Assembly: GCA_947625135.1 (NCBI GenBank)
Contig: CANQNE010000015.1
Location: forward strand, 1 to 56,893
Direction of reading: 5' to 3'
Origin: an uncultured Lachnospiraceae bacterium
Lineage (GTDB): Bacteria > Bacillota > Clostridia > Lachnospirales > Lachnospiraceae
DNA length: 56,893 nucleotides
Below, piece by piece: positions 16,901 to 23,466 of this stretch (position 1 is its first letter; the number at the start of each line of letters is the position of its first letter). The notes beneath the pieces are model-generated. The model was not told where the DNA came from, did no database searches, and worked only from the letters and a program-made list of their open reading frames with translations. The position numbers were made by a program, and so were the translations under genes.

Positions 16901-18436
16901 GTCCGGGGTTCGGATCGTGCTTGTATAATAAAGTCCTTTTCCGACAAATGATTTCCAGTTAATATCCTGGCTCAGCTGATATGTCCGGTCGTATGTAACG
17001 GGGACAACCCGGTCTTCCACATAACGGATATTATACAGATGCCGTCCGTTTCCGATCGTATAAACCGTCTGCTCCCCTGCCGTACCGTCAGCCTTTTCCT
17101 TTTCCTGCTTTGCTCTGGCCTCAAAATAAACACTGCTGCTGTTGCTCTGCTTTTTCGCAGTGGTCTTGTACACAGATCCGGCGCCCTGAACGGTACAGTA
17201 AATCTCCTCCGCGTCAACGCCAAACCTGCTGAAGCTATACGTGTTCATGTACTGCCCGTATTCGCTTGTGCCGCCTCCGGACGCATCCCCGTCCGTCAGT
17301 TCATCGTAAACAGACCGGTAGAGAGTACTGGACGCCGTCAGATCCGCTCCGTCCAGAACCAGACGGATGGTGTTGTCCCTTTCCTGCCGTACAAGCACCG
17401 GTATAAAATTGGGCGCCGTATCATCCTTGTCCCGTTCCCATTTTGCCCCGTCTGTCTTGTACCGGATGAGCTGGCACTGCAGTACCTGATAATCTGTCTC
17501 CGACCCGGGCGGATCCAGCTTGCTGCCGTCCACCAGAAGCTCCATGCGCTTTTTCTTCGTCTCTTTATCATACACCCCGACGGTGTAGGTCATCCGGTTA
17601 ATGGATTCCTCCACTTCATCTATGCGGAAGGAAAAATTCAGCGTCTCTTCATTATTCAGCTTTACGTCCGCAAAGGAGGGCTTCTCCGCATTGACGCCGG
17701 TCTGCAGGGAGAGGCTTCCCACGCCATAGTAACCCACCATACGGTCGTACCGGTAGTCCGCCATACGGCTGTGGATACTTACCTGTCCCCGTGTGACGCC
17801 GCTGTCCTCATACTGAAAATAATGCCCTTTGTTTTTTGCATTGTTGCTGTAGAGTACGGAATACACCTGCCCGTCCTCCGGGGTCAGTTCCACGCATACC
17901 ACAGCCTCCAGAATGGAAGCGTCAGAAAGATAAGGAACAAGCATGTCGTACATCATGCGCACTTCCTGCTTGCCCTGTTCGTCCAGCGCGTCGGGATCGG
18001 ACCGGTAAGTGTCGAAATCCTGTGCCGTACCCATGCAGTAGCACACCTTGCCGGTGTATTTGCTCTTTTCGGTCTTGTTTTTCCGGGCCGGCCAGAGAGT
18101 GTCCAGATCAATGACGCTGCCTTTGCTGTCGATCAGTCCCAGACTGTCAAAATCAATGACATGATGATCATTTCCGTCATCATCTCTGAACCTGCCGGCA
18201 ACCTTCTTCTCCAGCTGCCCGTGGGCGCTGTATTCCGTGAGCTGGTTCTGCGCGATCCCGTACAGTGTCCGGGCATAGTCGTTCTGCTCCTTAAACTGGG
18301 TCCAATGGATCCATGCGCTGATGCCGATGGCAATACCGGCGCTCATAATAAGCAGCACAACAATGACTACGATCAGTTCCACTATCGTGAATCCGGATCT
18401 ATTCTTTTTTTCCGCTGATCTAAAAGAATATTTCAT
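7913..18436 (-). CDS. Giant pilin-adhesin: class III prepilin signal, GLUG-like repeats, Fn3-like C-terminus
   Basis: This single uninterrupted frame encodes 3507 residues, roughly twenty times a normal pilin. Residues 1-45 are a textbook prepilin start: basic leader MKYSFRSAEKKNRSG, cleavage before FTIVELIVVIVVLL with Glu at mature position 5, then a pilin helix. About 50-470 is a unique region with pseudopilin-like features. About 600-2050 holds more than 30 glycine-rich units of the form GGIVGYN/GGIAGxN followed by x-G-x-I-x-x-C/A, resembling GLUG motifs of streptococcal IgA protease and other surface adhesins and expected to form a long beta-helix. About 2160-3507 contains several beta-sandwich segments resembling Fn3 (e.g. 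KVTNTGGRLVVTWTHSGTNY). There is no LPXTG motif and no C-terminal membrane segment, so the pilin helix is the only visible anchor. It lies between pilT and three minor pilins, in the same orientation with short gaps, and ends 37 bases before the next start. Inferred role: a pilus-borne adhesive subunit. Confidence 0.93.
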   Translation of the reverse strand: MKYSFRSAEKKNRSGFTIVELIVVIVVLLIMSAGIAIGISAWIHWTQFKEQNDYARTLYGIAQNQLTEYSAHGQLEKKVAGRFRDDDGNDHHVIDFDSLGLIDSKGSVIDLDTLWPARKNKTEKSKYTGKVCYCMGTAQDFDTYRSDPDALDEQGKQEVRMMYDMLVPYLSDASILEAVVCVELTPEDGQVYSVLYSNNAKNKGHYFQYEDSGVTRGQVSIHSRMADYRYDRMVGYYGVGSLSLQTGVNAEKPSFADVKLNNEETLNFSFRIDEVEESINRMTYTVGVYDKETKKKRMELLVDGSKLDPPGSETDYQVLQCQLIRYKTDGAKWERDKDDTAPNFIPVLVRQERDNTIRLVLDGADLTASSTLYRSVYDELTDGDASGGGTSEYGQYMNTYSFSRFGVDAEEIYCTVQGAGSVYKTTAKKQSNSSSVYFEARAKQEKEKADGTAGEQTVYTIGNGRHLYNIRYVEDRVVPVTYDRTYQLSQDINWKSFVGKGLYYTSTIRTPDSTLDAVIQTLTPDDSGTVTAPDVPFPSVGILGKDAVFTSKKVTAAEISDISFREDDNRYLRLYAEVAADGSVSQDSKSGPVGLFAVNQGLIENVAFDRAAVLGSDGAGTVCGENRGDLKTLTVKKDSVVEGNTNVGGIAGKDAAASPRKGVYLALDNYAAVTGVENVGGIVGQIKIAGASDEIQVENCRNYGVVEAKKAAGSAPADRARAKYIGGIAGYAENGAGAEENLKFKNCSGCPRYSTAAIEEILQDESRLQEKLNGVYVGGIIGYNKGAKLEKCHGRNTSAAKSYLFGYKYVGGIVGFNEGAAGSSLDGAAGITDINVIGDSYVGGICGVNGRLSGNKDPEDQVPLPDPAVDMEIQVVNWINQGVIAAAGGYAGGITGYNTGKIAECESQVSLNDAAKTITDVAALQEGNYIGGIVGYNGGSVTSAAARDIVSYLTGSDYIGGVAGYNDVDAELSGYNLLGGYVKGTGSFVGGLIGLNASEKLFASREEAAYAAPFVASPNEVSGVFCVGGFIGGNIVPLGDDQARYAQIKVDNFLGTISAHAFAGGQIGYNRLMKTGFTAAQVKAYADDLCRQGEDILKDEENSRDESGRQNLNILTEDYKAAVRYLRALDADEGIADRDSGGKLFIVGGTEQTATRLESVTGWNYMGGIVGYNGENTKLQIQDMISRTPVRAALFLHLPEEHPLDEGSTDNNPFSQYLYSYSGGIICKVTKNATLLRCENQGEGDVTATGKYLGGICEINEGLVKDCPVSSVGASNKSYVGGIAGLNKGTIEGCYFEKDTVVIGDSYVGGIAAENFGTIADARLDGGAVQAYGVSAGGVAAANYGIIQFEEVTEGAAAVSAAEDYAGGIVAQNMQGTNAYTRESYSGRLQAENGSVYTFAGSVSGQQYTGGIVGMNFSNTALSKWKNTATVVAEKGTAGGIAGQGVTLEIRNCENTGTIIAATSGEAGGITAHIAGKDILDCVNRGNVSAENGDGSAGGIVAGSEGSRIQNCTVEGNEGDPVSVEGVQTAGGIIGVLGYSSHINGCRVEQALVRNTKNSGKILSGSYVGGLVGEEKQGVTVQESTVINSQIRACASGDMICAGGAVGLHCAMGSKITVTDCTIALSDGAAYGNLGGIAGKIWNGGRLQNSTVLADITGNMGSAGSGYGGIVGSAANGSTIESCSYSGAVQAYGSSDNMVSLGGIAGLNNVGCVIQNCFIGGDRNTVIACGDEETKKTAAGHVGGIVGQNSGVVSGSGVSGNPEKQTYSVTVIDCIGNTGGVIGLQNPGAWVENSITGRNWTVESLWYVSGTGTGGIIGYCVSGMDIKGCRNYADVSSDYLDSDNVAVGGLIGRLENNQKNGMVVEDFINYGTITGTLTGGAVGRIKYKGLTFDQCINYGSVISSDKNGKSRGAGGLAGNFFVVKESNDYIAFTSCENHGNITGKRDVGGIVGYTSSDASVDMMFSDCVNSGALIITPVDDNNKHYGGMIAETGASGQKVSFYRCRNYGNVGTKAKGASSITVKNDSDRGMLETSKGTVTVRDCFNFSEGGGVYKNQQNSYYINGSGTGTKLTYDKLSETYRRFMNGSKEIVGGFRYDYSKETAYKDYYKDYQEYDTSYKTASQARSAKLYRQQFVMDVDPHVKEYYDTLSTSISKVENVKVTNTGGRLVVTWTHSGTNYEADQLLYKIANGLWMSAPNVSTTPATVAYGVERFVIQLNNAKDVKIAIRSIGSGYSRTTYDTNWRSDYGPDSGKTESGATAWVIREQSSLLPAQPTPKVHIELTPTDADKKLFTAVLENVSDYKGDPDTVIEVSGLLGVKNEKITFKASAGRSEPFLIDNLKNANVSVTAKGTSAHTDSLITTNVVALYGNDALAKEDYVVTSFMDFYGSDMDGISYRMQLDNGTTTEENTELYMDTELVVDDYVIGQDAAGRDVRLPVAVASGNSHVTENGGMVTSVLNQLPQDFLNYGDLTVRSYPWQSQGNVCWYGHPVQSNISQKNLLQYAADQSLTDTERKVPVFVEKDGSPALNNGYVLRMNENGSYSVIYSSILGYRDTYGRQIDEKVYKVDQKNGTVTSEDYSAKIWAAPVIEKEMLLSEDGSQYTFQWDLKNADKSADYEVQLVGHVKKTASTDEKDVVLGRQQVDASASDDPLFTYTFTDEDNSWSYADLTLSVERKGIADSAGRTTVFPSFGKEDFTVKLRFSQIPRPTLTLHRENDLVEKDTLLYDIKWDTVYESQRSDVKAYQVRVQALNEDGSWEEEILTFAAEDAGASSMTRQVDLNKYKPGQTLRFAVRALAKEDAAAYRDGLWGVVREMTLPVRQPTPDVTLMTSDPAYMEHQEGKTDTYMTAEEFADGLILALEDPEMAGVQGRYELAAAVYEKRPDTEADTGEGRDRSLVAAGDAPEKETETVYWNTGAEKTLIEKASKTTMSGSLSDASYRLTEGLDEKDAGKWLKIVLRNVSDSNVSSWWSDEDPDGETMNYCWLRIPRIQAGDIYPTEGQTTLYYNMRTNQWSFKSGSGGYMAAVTQTTLKFAPAEQGDSIRIQRAGLAKNTRFADDVIYGRQDVDWIYLEPAEGKNGIYNVFVLSTQDGFPEAAKELHKASDPVCREDADAVFAGELSAGGYVQLPVTDSVLFSDNDQSEIAVATLLTMTETEEGPVFALILPDGENVSVSGEDFANPVNYRTAQISFQTVMLGKERLEKYESGRISNWQRVTNRNKWSTAVTFMETYGAPVQISLATEASPLRDMAYQVRTTAENRQVYQVTLLDKDQKTVLDRRYLGAYSYESSVQEIYLLLSEALYGNYQGYYITLKGAEIVPGENVTQWSRETKPILLPEIAAPYMEYQIGEEETEGMVIRQEGATEQIAVPGISYSWTYDPMRDAKINGYQVQIGTQDAVRYILGNSPDGWYYINEQGEAVLLEGGVQLFEMTAQATWGASEESEGETISLKIPVRLSAAAQKDGSVQFVLTLPKNLTELDIVQENGGGERLSFAFDSDSMIEGWTYFPQ
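12300..16640 (-). repeat. GLUG-like repeat region of the giant pilin
   Basis: Degenerate repeats of roughly 25-60 codons each contain GG[IVL][VIA]G followed by N/G-rich turns and a hydrophobic strand. I count about 37 GG-I/V/L-type cores. The DNA copies differ enough that this is an old, diverged repeat rather than a recent expansion. Confidence 0.8.
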
Positions 18437-18459
18437 ACCCGTCTCATTTCCAAATCAAT

Positions 18460-19512
18460 CTAAATTCCGTATTGCTCCAAATCCCGCCTGTCGTTTGTAT
18501 AGGCATAAGCGGTGTTCCTGTCGATATAACCCTCCCGCACAAGGCGCATCAGATCCATATTCAGCGTGTGCATGCCCATGCCGGCGCCGGACTGCATCAT
18601 GCTTCCCATCTGATGGCTCTTGTTTTCACGGATCAGGTTGAGAATCGCGTCTGTGCCAAGAAGGATCTCCGTTGCTGCCACCCGCCCGTCTCCACTGGCA
18701 AGGGGCATCAGACACTGGGTGATCACGCCCTTCAGCACGCCGGCCAGCTGGGTGCGCGCCTGATTCTGGCTTCCCGTCGGACAGGCGTCGATGACTCTCT
18801 CAATGGTCTGGGCCGCGCCGGTAGTGTGGAGGGTGGAAAGCACCAGATGCCCTGTCTCCGCCGCGGTCAGGGCAGCCATGATCGTCTCATAATCTCTCAT
18901 CTCGCCTACCAGAATAATGTCCGGATCTTCACGCAGGGCGCTCCGCAGGGCAGCCGCAAAATCCGTCACATCCCTGCCCGTCTCCCGCTGGTGGATGAGG
19001 GCCAGCTTGCTTTCATAAGTATATTCGATGGGATCCTCAATGGTAATGATATGATCCTCTCTGGTCTGGTTGATATGTTCGATCATTGCCGCCAGTGTGG
19101 TAGATTTTCCGCTTCCCGTGGGCCCCGTGATCAGCACCAGCCCCCTCGGCTCCTCCGCCAGCCGGTACAGCAGATCCGGCATGTGCAGCTCCTGCAGGGT
19201 GGGGATACGGTTGTTCAGCAGACGGATGGTGGCCGCGATCTTTCCCCTTTGCCGGAAAATATTCACCCTCTGCCGGTTTCCGTCGCTGGTCTGCAGCGCA
19301 AAATCCACGTCATGCCCGTTGTCGAACTCCGCCTTCTGCCGGTCGTCCAGCAGCGTATAGAGCATCTCCACCGTTTCCTTCTCATCCGGCTGGGCAAGAG
19401 TCTGGACCAGCCTGCCGTGGACGCGCATCATCAGCGGCATCCCCGCTGAAATATGGATATCGGAGGCTTTTTCCTCCCGGCACATCATTACCAGTTTATC
19501 TAATTCATACAT
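18460..19512 (-). CDS. pilT: Type IV pilus retraction ATPase PilT
   Basis: The protein has 350 residues, the usual PilT length. The N-terminal domain starts MYELDKLVMMCREEKASDIHISAGMPL. The hexameric motor core has Walker A GPTGSGKST, the Asp box TIEDPIEYTYE, Walker B DPDIILVGEMRD and the His box TGHLVLSTLHT. The sequence AALRSALREDPD is also typical. It powers depolymerisation of pilin back into the membrane, so this pilus should be retractile and able to drive twitching. It sits directly between pilB and the giant pilin gene. Confidence 0.96.
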   Translation of the reverse strand: MYELDKLVMMCREEKASDIHISAGMPLMMRVHGRLVQTLAQPDEKETVEMLYTLLDDRQKAEFDNGHDVDFALQTSDGNRQRVNIFRQRGKIAATIRLLNNRIPTLQELHMPDLLYRLAEEPRGLVLITGPTGSGKSTTLAAMIEHINQTREDHIITIEDPIEYTYESKLALIHQRETGRDVTDFAAALRSALREDPDIILVGEMRDYETIMAALTAAETGHLVLSTLHTTGAAQTIERVIDACPTGSQNQARTQLAGVLKGVITQCLMPLASGDGRVAATEILLGTDAILNLIRENKSHQMGSMMQSGAGMGMHTLNMDLMRLVREGYIDRNTAYAYTNDRRDLEQYGI

Positions 19513-19551
19513 ACAATACTCCGTTCCGACACTGTGTCTGTTCTATCTATT

Positions 19552-21237
19552 TTATTTATAATATGCAACCTTCTTTAATTCCTCAATAGAGGAAATCCCG
19601 TCCCGCACCATCCGGACGCCCGCATCCTTTAAAGTGTGCATTTTCTGCTGCTCCACCGCATAATCCTGTATCTCCTCCGCAGTCGCGCCGTCCATGATCA
19701 GTTTCCGCACCTGCCGGTCGATCATCAGCACCTCATGGATGGCAACACGGCCCCGGTAACCGGTGTAATTGCACTGGGGGCAGCCCTTTGGACGCATCAC
19801 CCACTGGACGTCTTCGCCCAGCATTTTCTGTTCTTCCTCTGTGGGGATCCCCTTTTCCGCACAATCGGGACACACCTTTCTCATCAGGCGCTGGGCAATG
19901 ATGCCTACCAGAGAGTTGGCTACCATGTAAGGCGCCAGTCCCATATCTTCCAGACGGATCACAGAGGAGGAAGCGTCGTTGGTGTGGAGGGTGGAGAACA
20001 CCAGATGGCCGGTGATCGCGGAGCGGACAGAAATGGAAGCCGTCTCCACATCACGGGTCTCCCCTACCATGATAATATCCGGATCCTGACGCAGCAGGGC
20101 CCGCAGACCGCTTTCAAAAGTCAGCCCCGCCTGATTGTTCACCTGAGACTGGTTGATCTTCGGCAGGTTTTTCTCCACGGGGTCCTCAATGGTGGAAATG
20201 TTCACCGCCCGTTTGGAAAGCTCCGCAAGGATCATATACAGGGTGGTTGTCTTTCCGGAGCCGGTAGGCCCGGTAAAATAGATGATCCCATTTGGAGAAC
20301 CCAGCATGATCTTCAGCTTCGCAAAGTCTTCCTGCTGCATGCCAAAGGTATCGGGATAATCGATGGGGGAATTGTTTGCCAGCAGACGCAGCACCGCCTT
20401 CTCCCCGAACACCGTGGGAATCACCGACACACGCAGGTTCACCGGATCCCCCGACACCTTGGTGCGGAAATGCCCGTCCTGCGGGATCCTCCGCTCCGCA
20501 ATATCCATGCCCCCCAGAATCTTGATCCGGGCGATCAGAGACCCGTGAAGATTTTTCTGCAGCGTAACAAATTCTACGATCACGCCGTCGATACGCATCC
20601 GTACCGTGGTCTTGTCTTCAAACGGCTCAATGTGGATATCGGAAGCGTGGGTGGCATAAGCCCGCTCTATGAGCCGGTTCAGCAGATTGATGATGGGGGT
20701 ATCGTCATCCCCCTCCTCGTCGATGTTGAACTCGTCTACCTCCGCCTGCTGCCCGAAGCTCTCATTGGCAATGCTGGCAGCGGCCCGGGCCTGCACCTCG
20801 CTGTAATAAAAATTGATGGCGTTTTTCAGCGCCTTTCGCTGGCAGAGAAGAACCTCCATCTGCATACCGGTAGTCTGGCGGATGTCCTCAAGGCCATAAA
20901 AATTCAAGGGGTCGTTCACCACTACGGTCAGCACGCCCTCCTGGGCGTTTATCGCCAGCATCTCATATTTTTCCGCCAGCGGGCGGGGGATTTTCTGAAC
21001 CGCCTCCAAATCCACATCCTCGTTGGCGATGTCAACCACCCGTTCATTCAACTGCTCCGCAAGGGCGCCAAGCACCTTATCCTCGGTGACAAAGCCCATC
21101 TCGATCAATGCGCCGCCCAGACGAACGCCTTTGTTCTCCTTCTGGTAGGCAAGGGCCTGCCCGATCTGCTCATCAGTCACATAACCATATTCTTTTAGTA
21201 CGTCTCCGATCCGGAGATTTCTGAAATTTGTCTCCAT
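19552..21237 (-). CDS. pilB: Type IV pilus assembly ATPase PilB (MshEN + GspE core)
   Basis: The protein has 561 residues. An N-terminal MshEN-like domain (about 1-155) contains a 24-residue stretch beginning RLGGALIEMGF and ending ALAEQ. This fits the published c-di-GMP-binding pattern RLGxxLxxxGxxxxxxLxxxLxxQ. The motor domain carries Walker A GPTGSGKTT, the Asp box STIEDPVE, Walker B DPDIIMVGETRD and the His box TGHLVFSTLHT. A tetracysteine zinc site (CPDC ... CPQC) lies near the C-terminus, as in PilB/GspE. It energises pilin polymerisation at the cytoplasmic side. AGGGTG precedes the ATG. Confidence 0.96.
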   Translation of the reverse strand: METNFRNLRIGDVLKEYGYVTDEQIGQALAYQKENKGVRLGGALIEMGFVTEDKVLGALAEQLNERVVDIANEDVDLEAVQKIPRPLAEKYEMLAINAQEGVLTVVVNDPLNFYGLEDIRQTTGMQMEVLLCQRKALKNAINFYYSEVQARAAASIANESFGQQAEVDEFNIDEEGDDDTPIINLLNRLIERAYATHASDIHIEPFEDKTTVRMRIDGVIVEFVTLQKNLHGSLIARIKILGGMDIAERRIPQDGHFRTKVSGDPVNLRVSVIPTVFGEKAVLRLLANNSPIDYPDTFGMQQEDFAKLKIMLGSPNGIIYFTGPTGSGKTTTLYMILAELSKRAVNISTIEDPVEKNLPKINQSQVNNQAGLTFESGLRALLRQDPDIIMVGETRDVETASISVRSAITGHLVFSTLHTNDASSSVIRLEDMGLAPYMVANSLVGIIAQRLMRKVCPDCAEKGIPTEEEQKMLGEDVQWVMRPKGCPQCNYTGYRGRVAIHEVLMIDRQVRKLIMDGATAEEIQDYAVEQQKMHTLKDAGVRMVRDGISSIEELKKVAYYK

Positions 21238-21279
21238 CCTGTCACCCTTTATGCTTTCCCCGCCATGTTTTCCGGGTTT

Positions 21280-21981
21280 TTACTGCGGCTCTTCCGTTGC
21301 CCCGGCAGCCGCATTTTCCGCCGCGGCTTTTTCCTGTTTCTGTATATAAGTTTCTATATCCTCACACATGTAAAGATTCACTGTCATTGTCAAAGAGTAG
21401 GGTTTGCTGTCTCCGGTCTTGTTTTCCTGCCATGAAAAGTCCGTCACCTGCTGTTTCGGATGCTGGGAAATACAGAAATCCAGCGTCTTTTGCAGCTGCT
21501 CTCTTGTACCGGTGATGTTCAGCACCACCTGGGCGCTGTAAGCGCCGTCAAAATTTCCTGCCTCCGACTGGGTGTTTGCCTCCCCGTTCTCCAGAAAAAT
21601 ATCCGTATAGGCGTTCAGCGCGGCATACTCTTCCATATCCGGCATCGTGATGTGCAGGTTTTCCACCTGGGCGCCCATCCCCAGCACAATGCCTGTCATC
21701 AGCTGGTCAATGTCCGCGCTGCTCATGACGGAATAATACAGCTGCTTCTGGGCGTCATACTGCTTCTGCACCGCCTTTTCCCGGTTTATCAGCACGGGAT
21801 ATCCGTCTACCTTCATCTGCTTTTCCTGCTTCTGCAGCTCCTGCGTCTCTATCTGCTCCTGAAGCAGGCTTCCGCTGCTCACAAGGGGCATCAGTACCAG
21901 AACGATCAGGACGACCAGCCCAACGAAAATCCCGCCGAAAATGAGAATCTTTTTGTCTCTCTCTGTAATCTGCATGGTCAT
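21280..21981 (-). CDS. pilO: Type IV pilus PilO-like assembly protein
   Basis: The protein has 233 residues. It has a short cytoplasmic start, a single membrane segment (about 12-33, ILIFGGIFVGLVVLIVLVLMPL), a coiled-coil-like stretch rich in Gln/Glu/Lys (about 36-75) and a C-terminal ferredoxin-like domain. The identity as PilO comes from this architecture and its place directly after pilM-pilN. PilO joins PilN and PilM in the alignment subcomplex that links the motor to the outside. The start overlaps the pilMN stop by four bases (ATGA). Confidence 0.82.
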   Translation of the reverse strand: MTMQITERDKKILIFGGIFVGLVVLIVLVLMPLVSSGSLLQEQIETQELQKQEKQMKVDGYPVLINREKAVQKQYDAQKQLYYSVMSSADIDQLMTGIVLGMGAQVENLHITMPDMEEYAALNAYTDIFLENGEANTQSEAGNFDGAYSAQVVLNITGTREQLQKTLDFCISQHPKQQVTDFSWQENKTGDSKPYSLTMTVNLYMCEDIETYIQKQEKAAAENAAAGATEEPQ

Positions 21982-23447
21982 TGCTCTGCTTCCTTTCCGG
22001 GCGCCATGACACAGGCAACATTAACATTCCATGCGCCCTCCCGGTCCTGGGTATACCCTGTATAATTCACCGCCGCAAAAATTTCCTGCCCGGTCAGCCT
22101 GTTGATAAACTGATGGATCTGCTCTACATCGGCTGCTTTCGCCTGCAGGCTCAGCACGCCCGTCTTGGAATCATAGCCGCTGATGGAAGCGGTCACCAGC
22201 CCGTTGGCACAGGTTACCACCGTGTTCTCCGCCTGACTGTCCACCAGGGGATATTTTTCAAGCTCCCCGGTGAGCCGCTCTAGGCCCTCTGCAATTCCTG
22301 ACGCTGCGTTGATGGTCTCATTCAGCGCATCATATTCCGCGCAGGTCTGGATCACCTTTGGATCGTTGTTGTAGGCTTCCAGTCCATCCAGTTTGCTGCC
22401 CAGGTAAATATTTCTCACAAAAAGGGCAAGGGAGGCGAGCAAAAGCGCCACGCCGCCGATAGCGATGGGTATGAGGATCCGTTTCCTCTTTTTCCGGGCG
22501 TCCAGCTCCTCCTGAGTGTATTTCAGCTGTGAAGCGATGTTGGTGTCGGGATCGATCTTTGCCAGCCCGCCGATGGCAAGCGAATTCCGGGCAAACAGCC
22601 GGTCGCCGTCCGGCGCGTCAACCACGATATTCTCCCCGCCGGAAAGCGGCGCTACCTCCAGCTCCGCGCTGACATTGTGAACGCTGTCCTCATATATGGA
22701 AAAATCCTCCTGGCTGATCCCCGCCACATACACGTGGGTAATCAGCTGGTCGATGTTCTGCGCCTTGGCAAACTGGGTAAGATTGGACACCGCACGGGCA
22801 ATCTCCACCAAATAAGAGGGGGTTCCCGGATCAGAAAACAATCGCTTCCGGTTGGAGGTCTCCACGCCCCCGTTGTACCATAGCACGTTAGTGAGGTTCA
22901 TGTCCTCCACAAACTGGATGATACAGGTCTTGCCCTTCAGAAGCGTCAGCATATCCATCAGGCGGTTTATGCTGGCTCCCACACTCTCGATACCGGACAG
23001 CTGAATACCCAGCCGCTTGAACATCCCCACAAACTTCAGGGCATACGCCCGGGGCACCGCCATTGCCATGATCCGCTGCATCTTTGCCTTATCCGGCTTC
23101 TGCAGCTGAAAATACCCGTAAACAGGCTCCTCCATACGCTCCACACCGGCAAATTCCCGCTCAAGATATTCCATCATTTTTCCGGGGCTCATGGAAGGCA
23201 GCCGCATGCCTCTGGTGGTAAACTGATTGCTGTTCAGAACCAGATTCACGTCCTTTTTGGGCAGCTTATTGGTCTCCCAAAGCTCCTTCAAAAGCCCGAA
23301 AAGCGCCTCCTCGTCCACAATGGTGCCGTTTAAGATGGCGCCGTTCTGATCGATGGTCTCATAAGCGCGCCGCACATGGAGACGCCCGCCGGACACTTCT
23401 CCTTCCACGGCTCTGATGTATTTATTTCCCAGGTATACTGTCAGCAT
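21978..23447 (-). CDS. PilM-PilN fusion protein
   Basis: The protein has 489 residues. Residues about 1-310 are an actin-like PilM domain (VYLGNKYIRAVEGEV at the start, NQFTTRGMRLPSM, and the nucleotide-fold stretch GIESVGASINRLMDML). After KKRKRILIPIAIGGVALLLASLALFVRNIYLG, a membrane helix near residues 320-345, comes a PilN-like periplasm-facing coil and ferredoxin-like domain (about 345-489). In most bacteria PilM (cytoplasmic) and PilN (membrane) are separate and PilM binds the PilN N-terminal tail; here they are one chain. The ATG is followed by MLTVYLGNKYIRAVEG, and GGAGTAACAG provides a ribosome site. Confidence 0.88.
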   Translation of the reverse strand: MLTVYLGNKYIRAVEGEVSGGRLHVRRAYETIDQNGAILNGTIVDEEALFGLLKELWETNKLPKKDVNLVLNSNQFTTRGMRLPSMSPGKMMEYLEREFAGVERMEEPVYGYFQLQKPDKAKMQRIMAMAVPRAYALKFVGMFKRLGIQLSGIESVGASINRLMDMLTLLKGKTCIIQFVEDMNLTNVLWYNGGVETSNRKRLFSDPGTPSYLVEIARAVSNLTQFAKAQNIDQLITHVYVAGISQEDFSIYEDSVHNVSAELEVAPLSGGENIVVDAPDGDRLFARNSLAIGGLAKIDPDTNIASQLKYTQEELDARKKRKRILIPIAIGGVALLLASLALFVRNIYLGSKLDGLEAYNNDPKVIQTCAEYDALNETINAASGIAEGLERLTGELEKYPLVDSQAENTVVTCANGLVTASISGYDSKTGVLSLQAKAADVEQIHQFINRLTGQEIFAAVNYTGYTQDREGAWNVNVACVMAPGKEAEQ

Positions 23448-23466
23448 AATCTGTTACTCCTTTTCA

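Noticed and set aside
9137-18418. Long plus-strand open frames opposite the giant pilin (e.g. 9137-10330, 15257-16633, 17039-18418)
   Set aside because: They lack ribosome sites, and their composition (Arg/His/Cys-rich) is that of an antisense shadow of a repeat-rich gene with strong minus-strand evidence.
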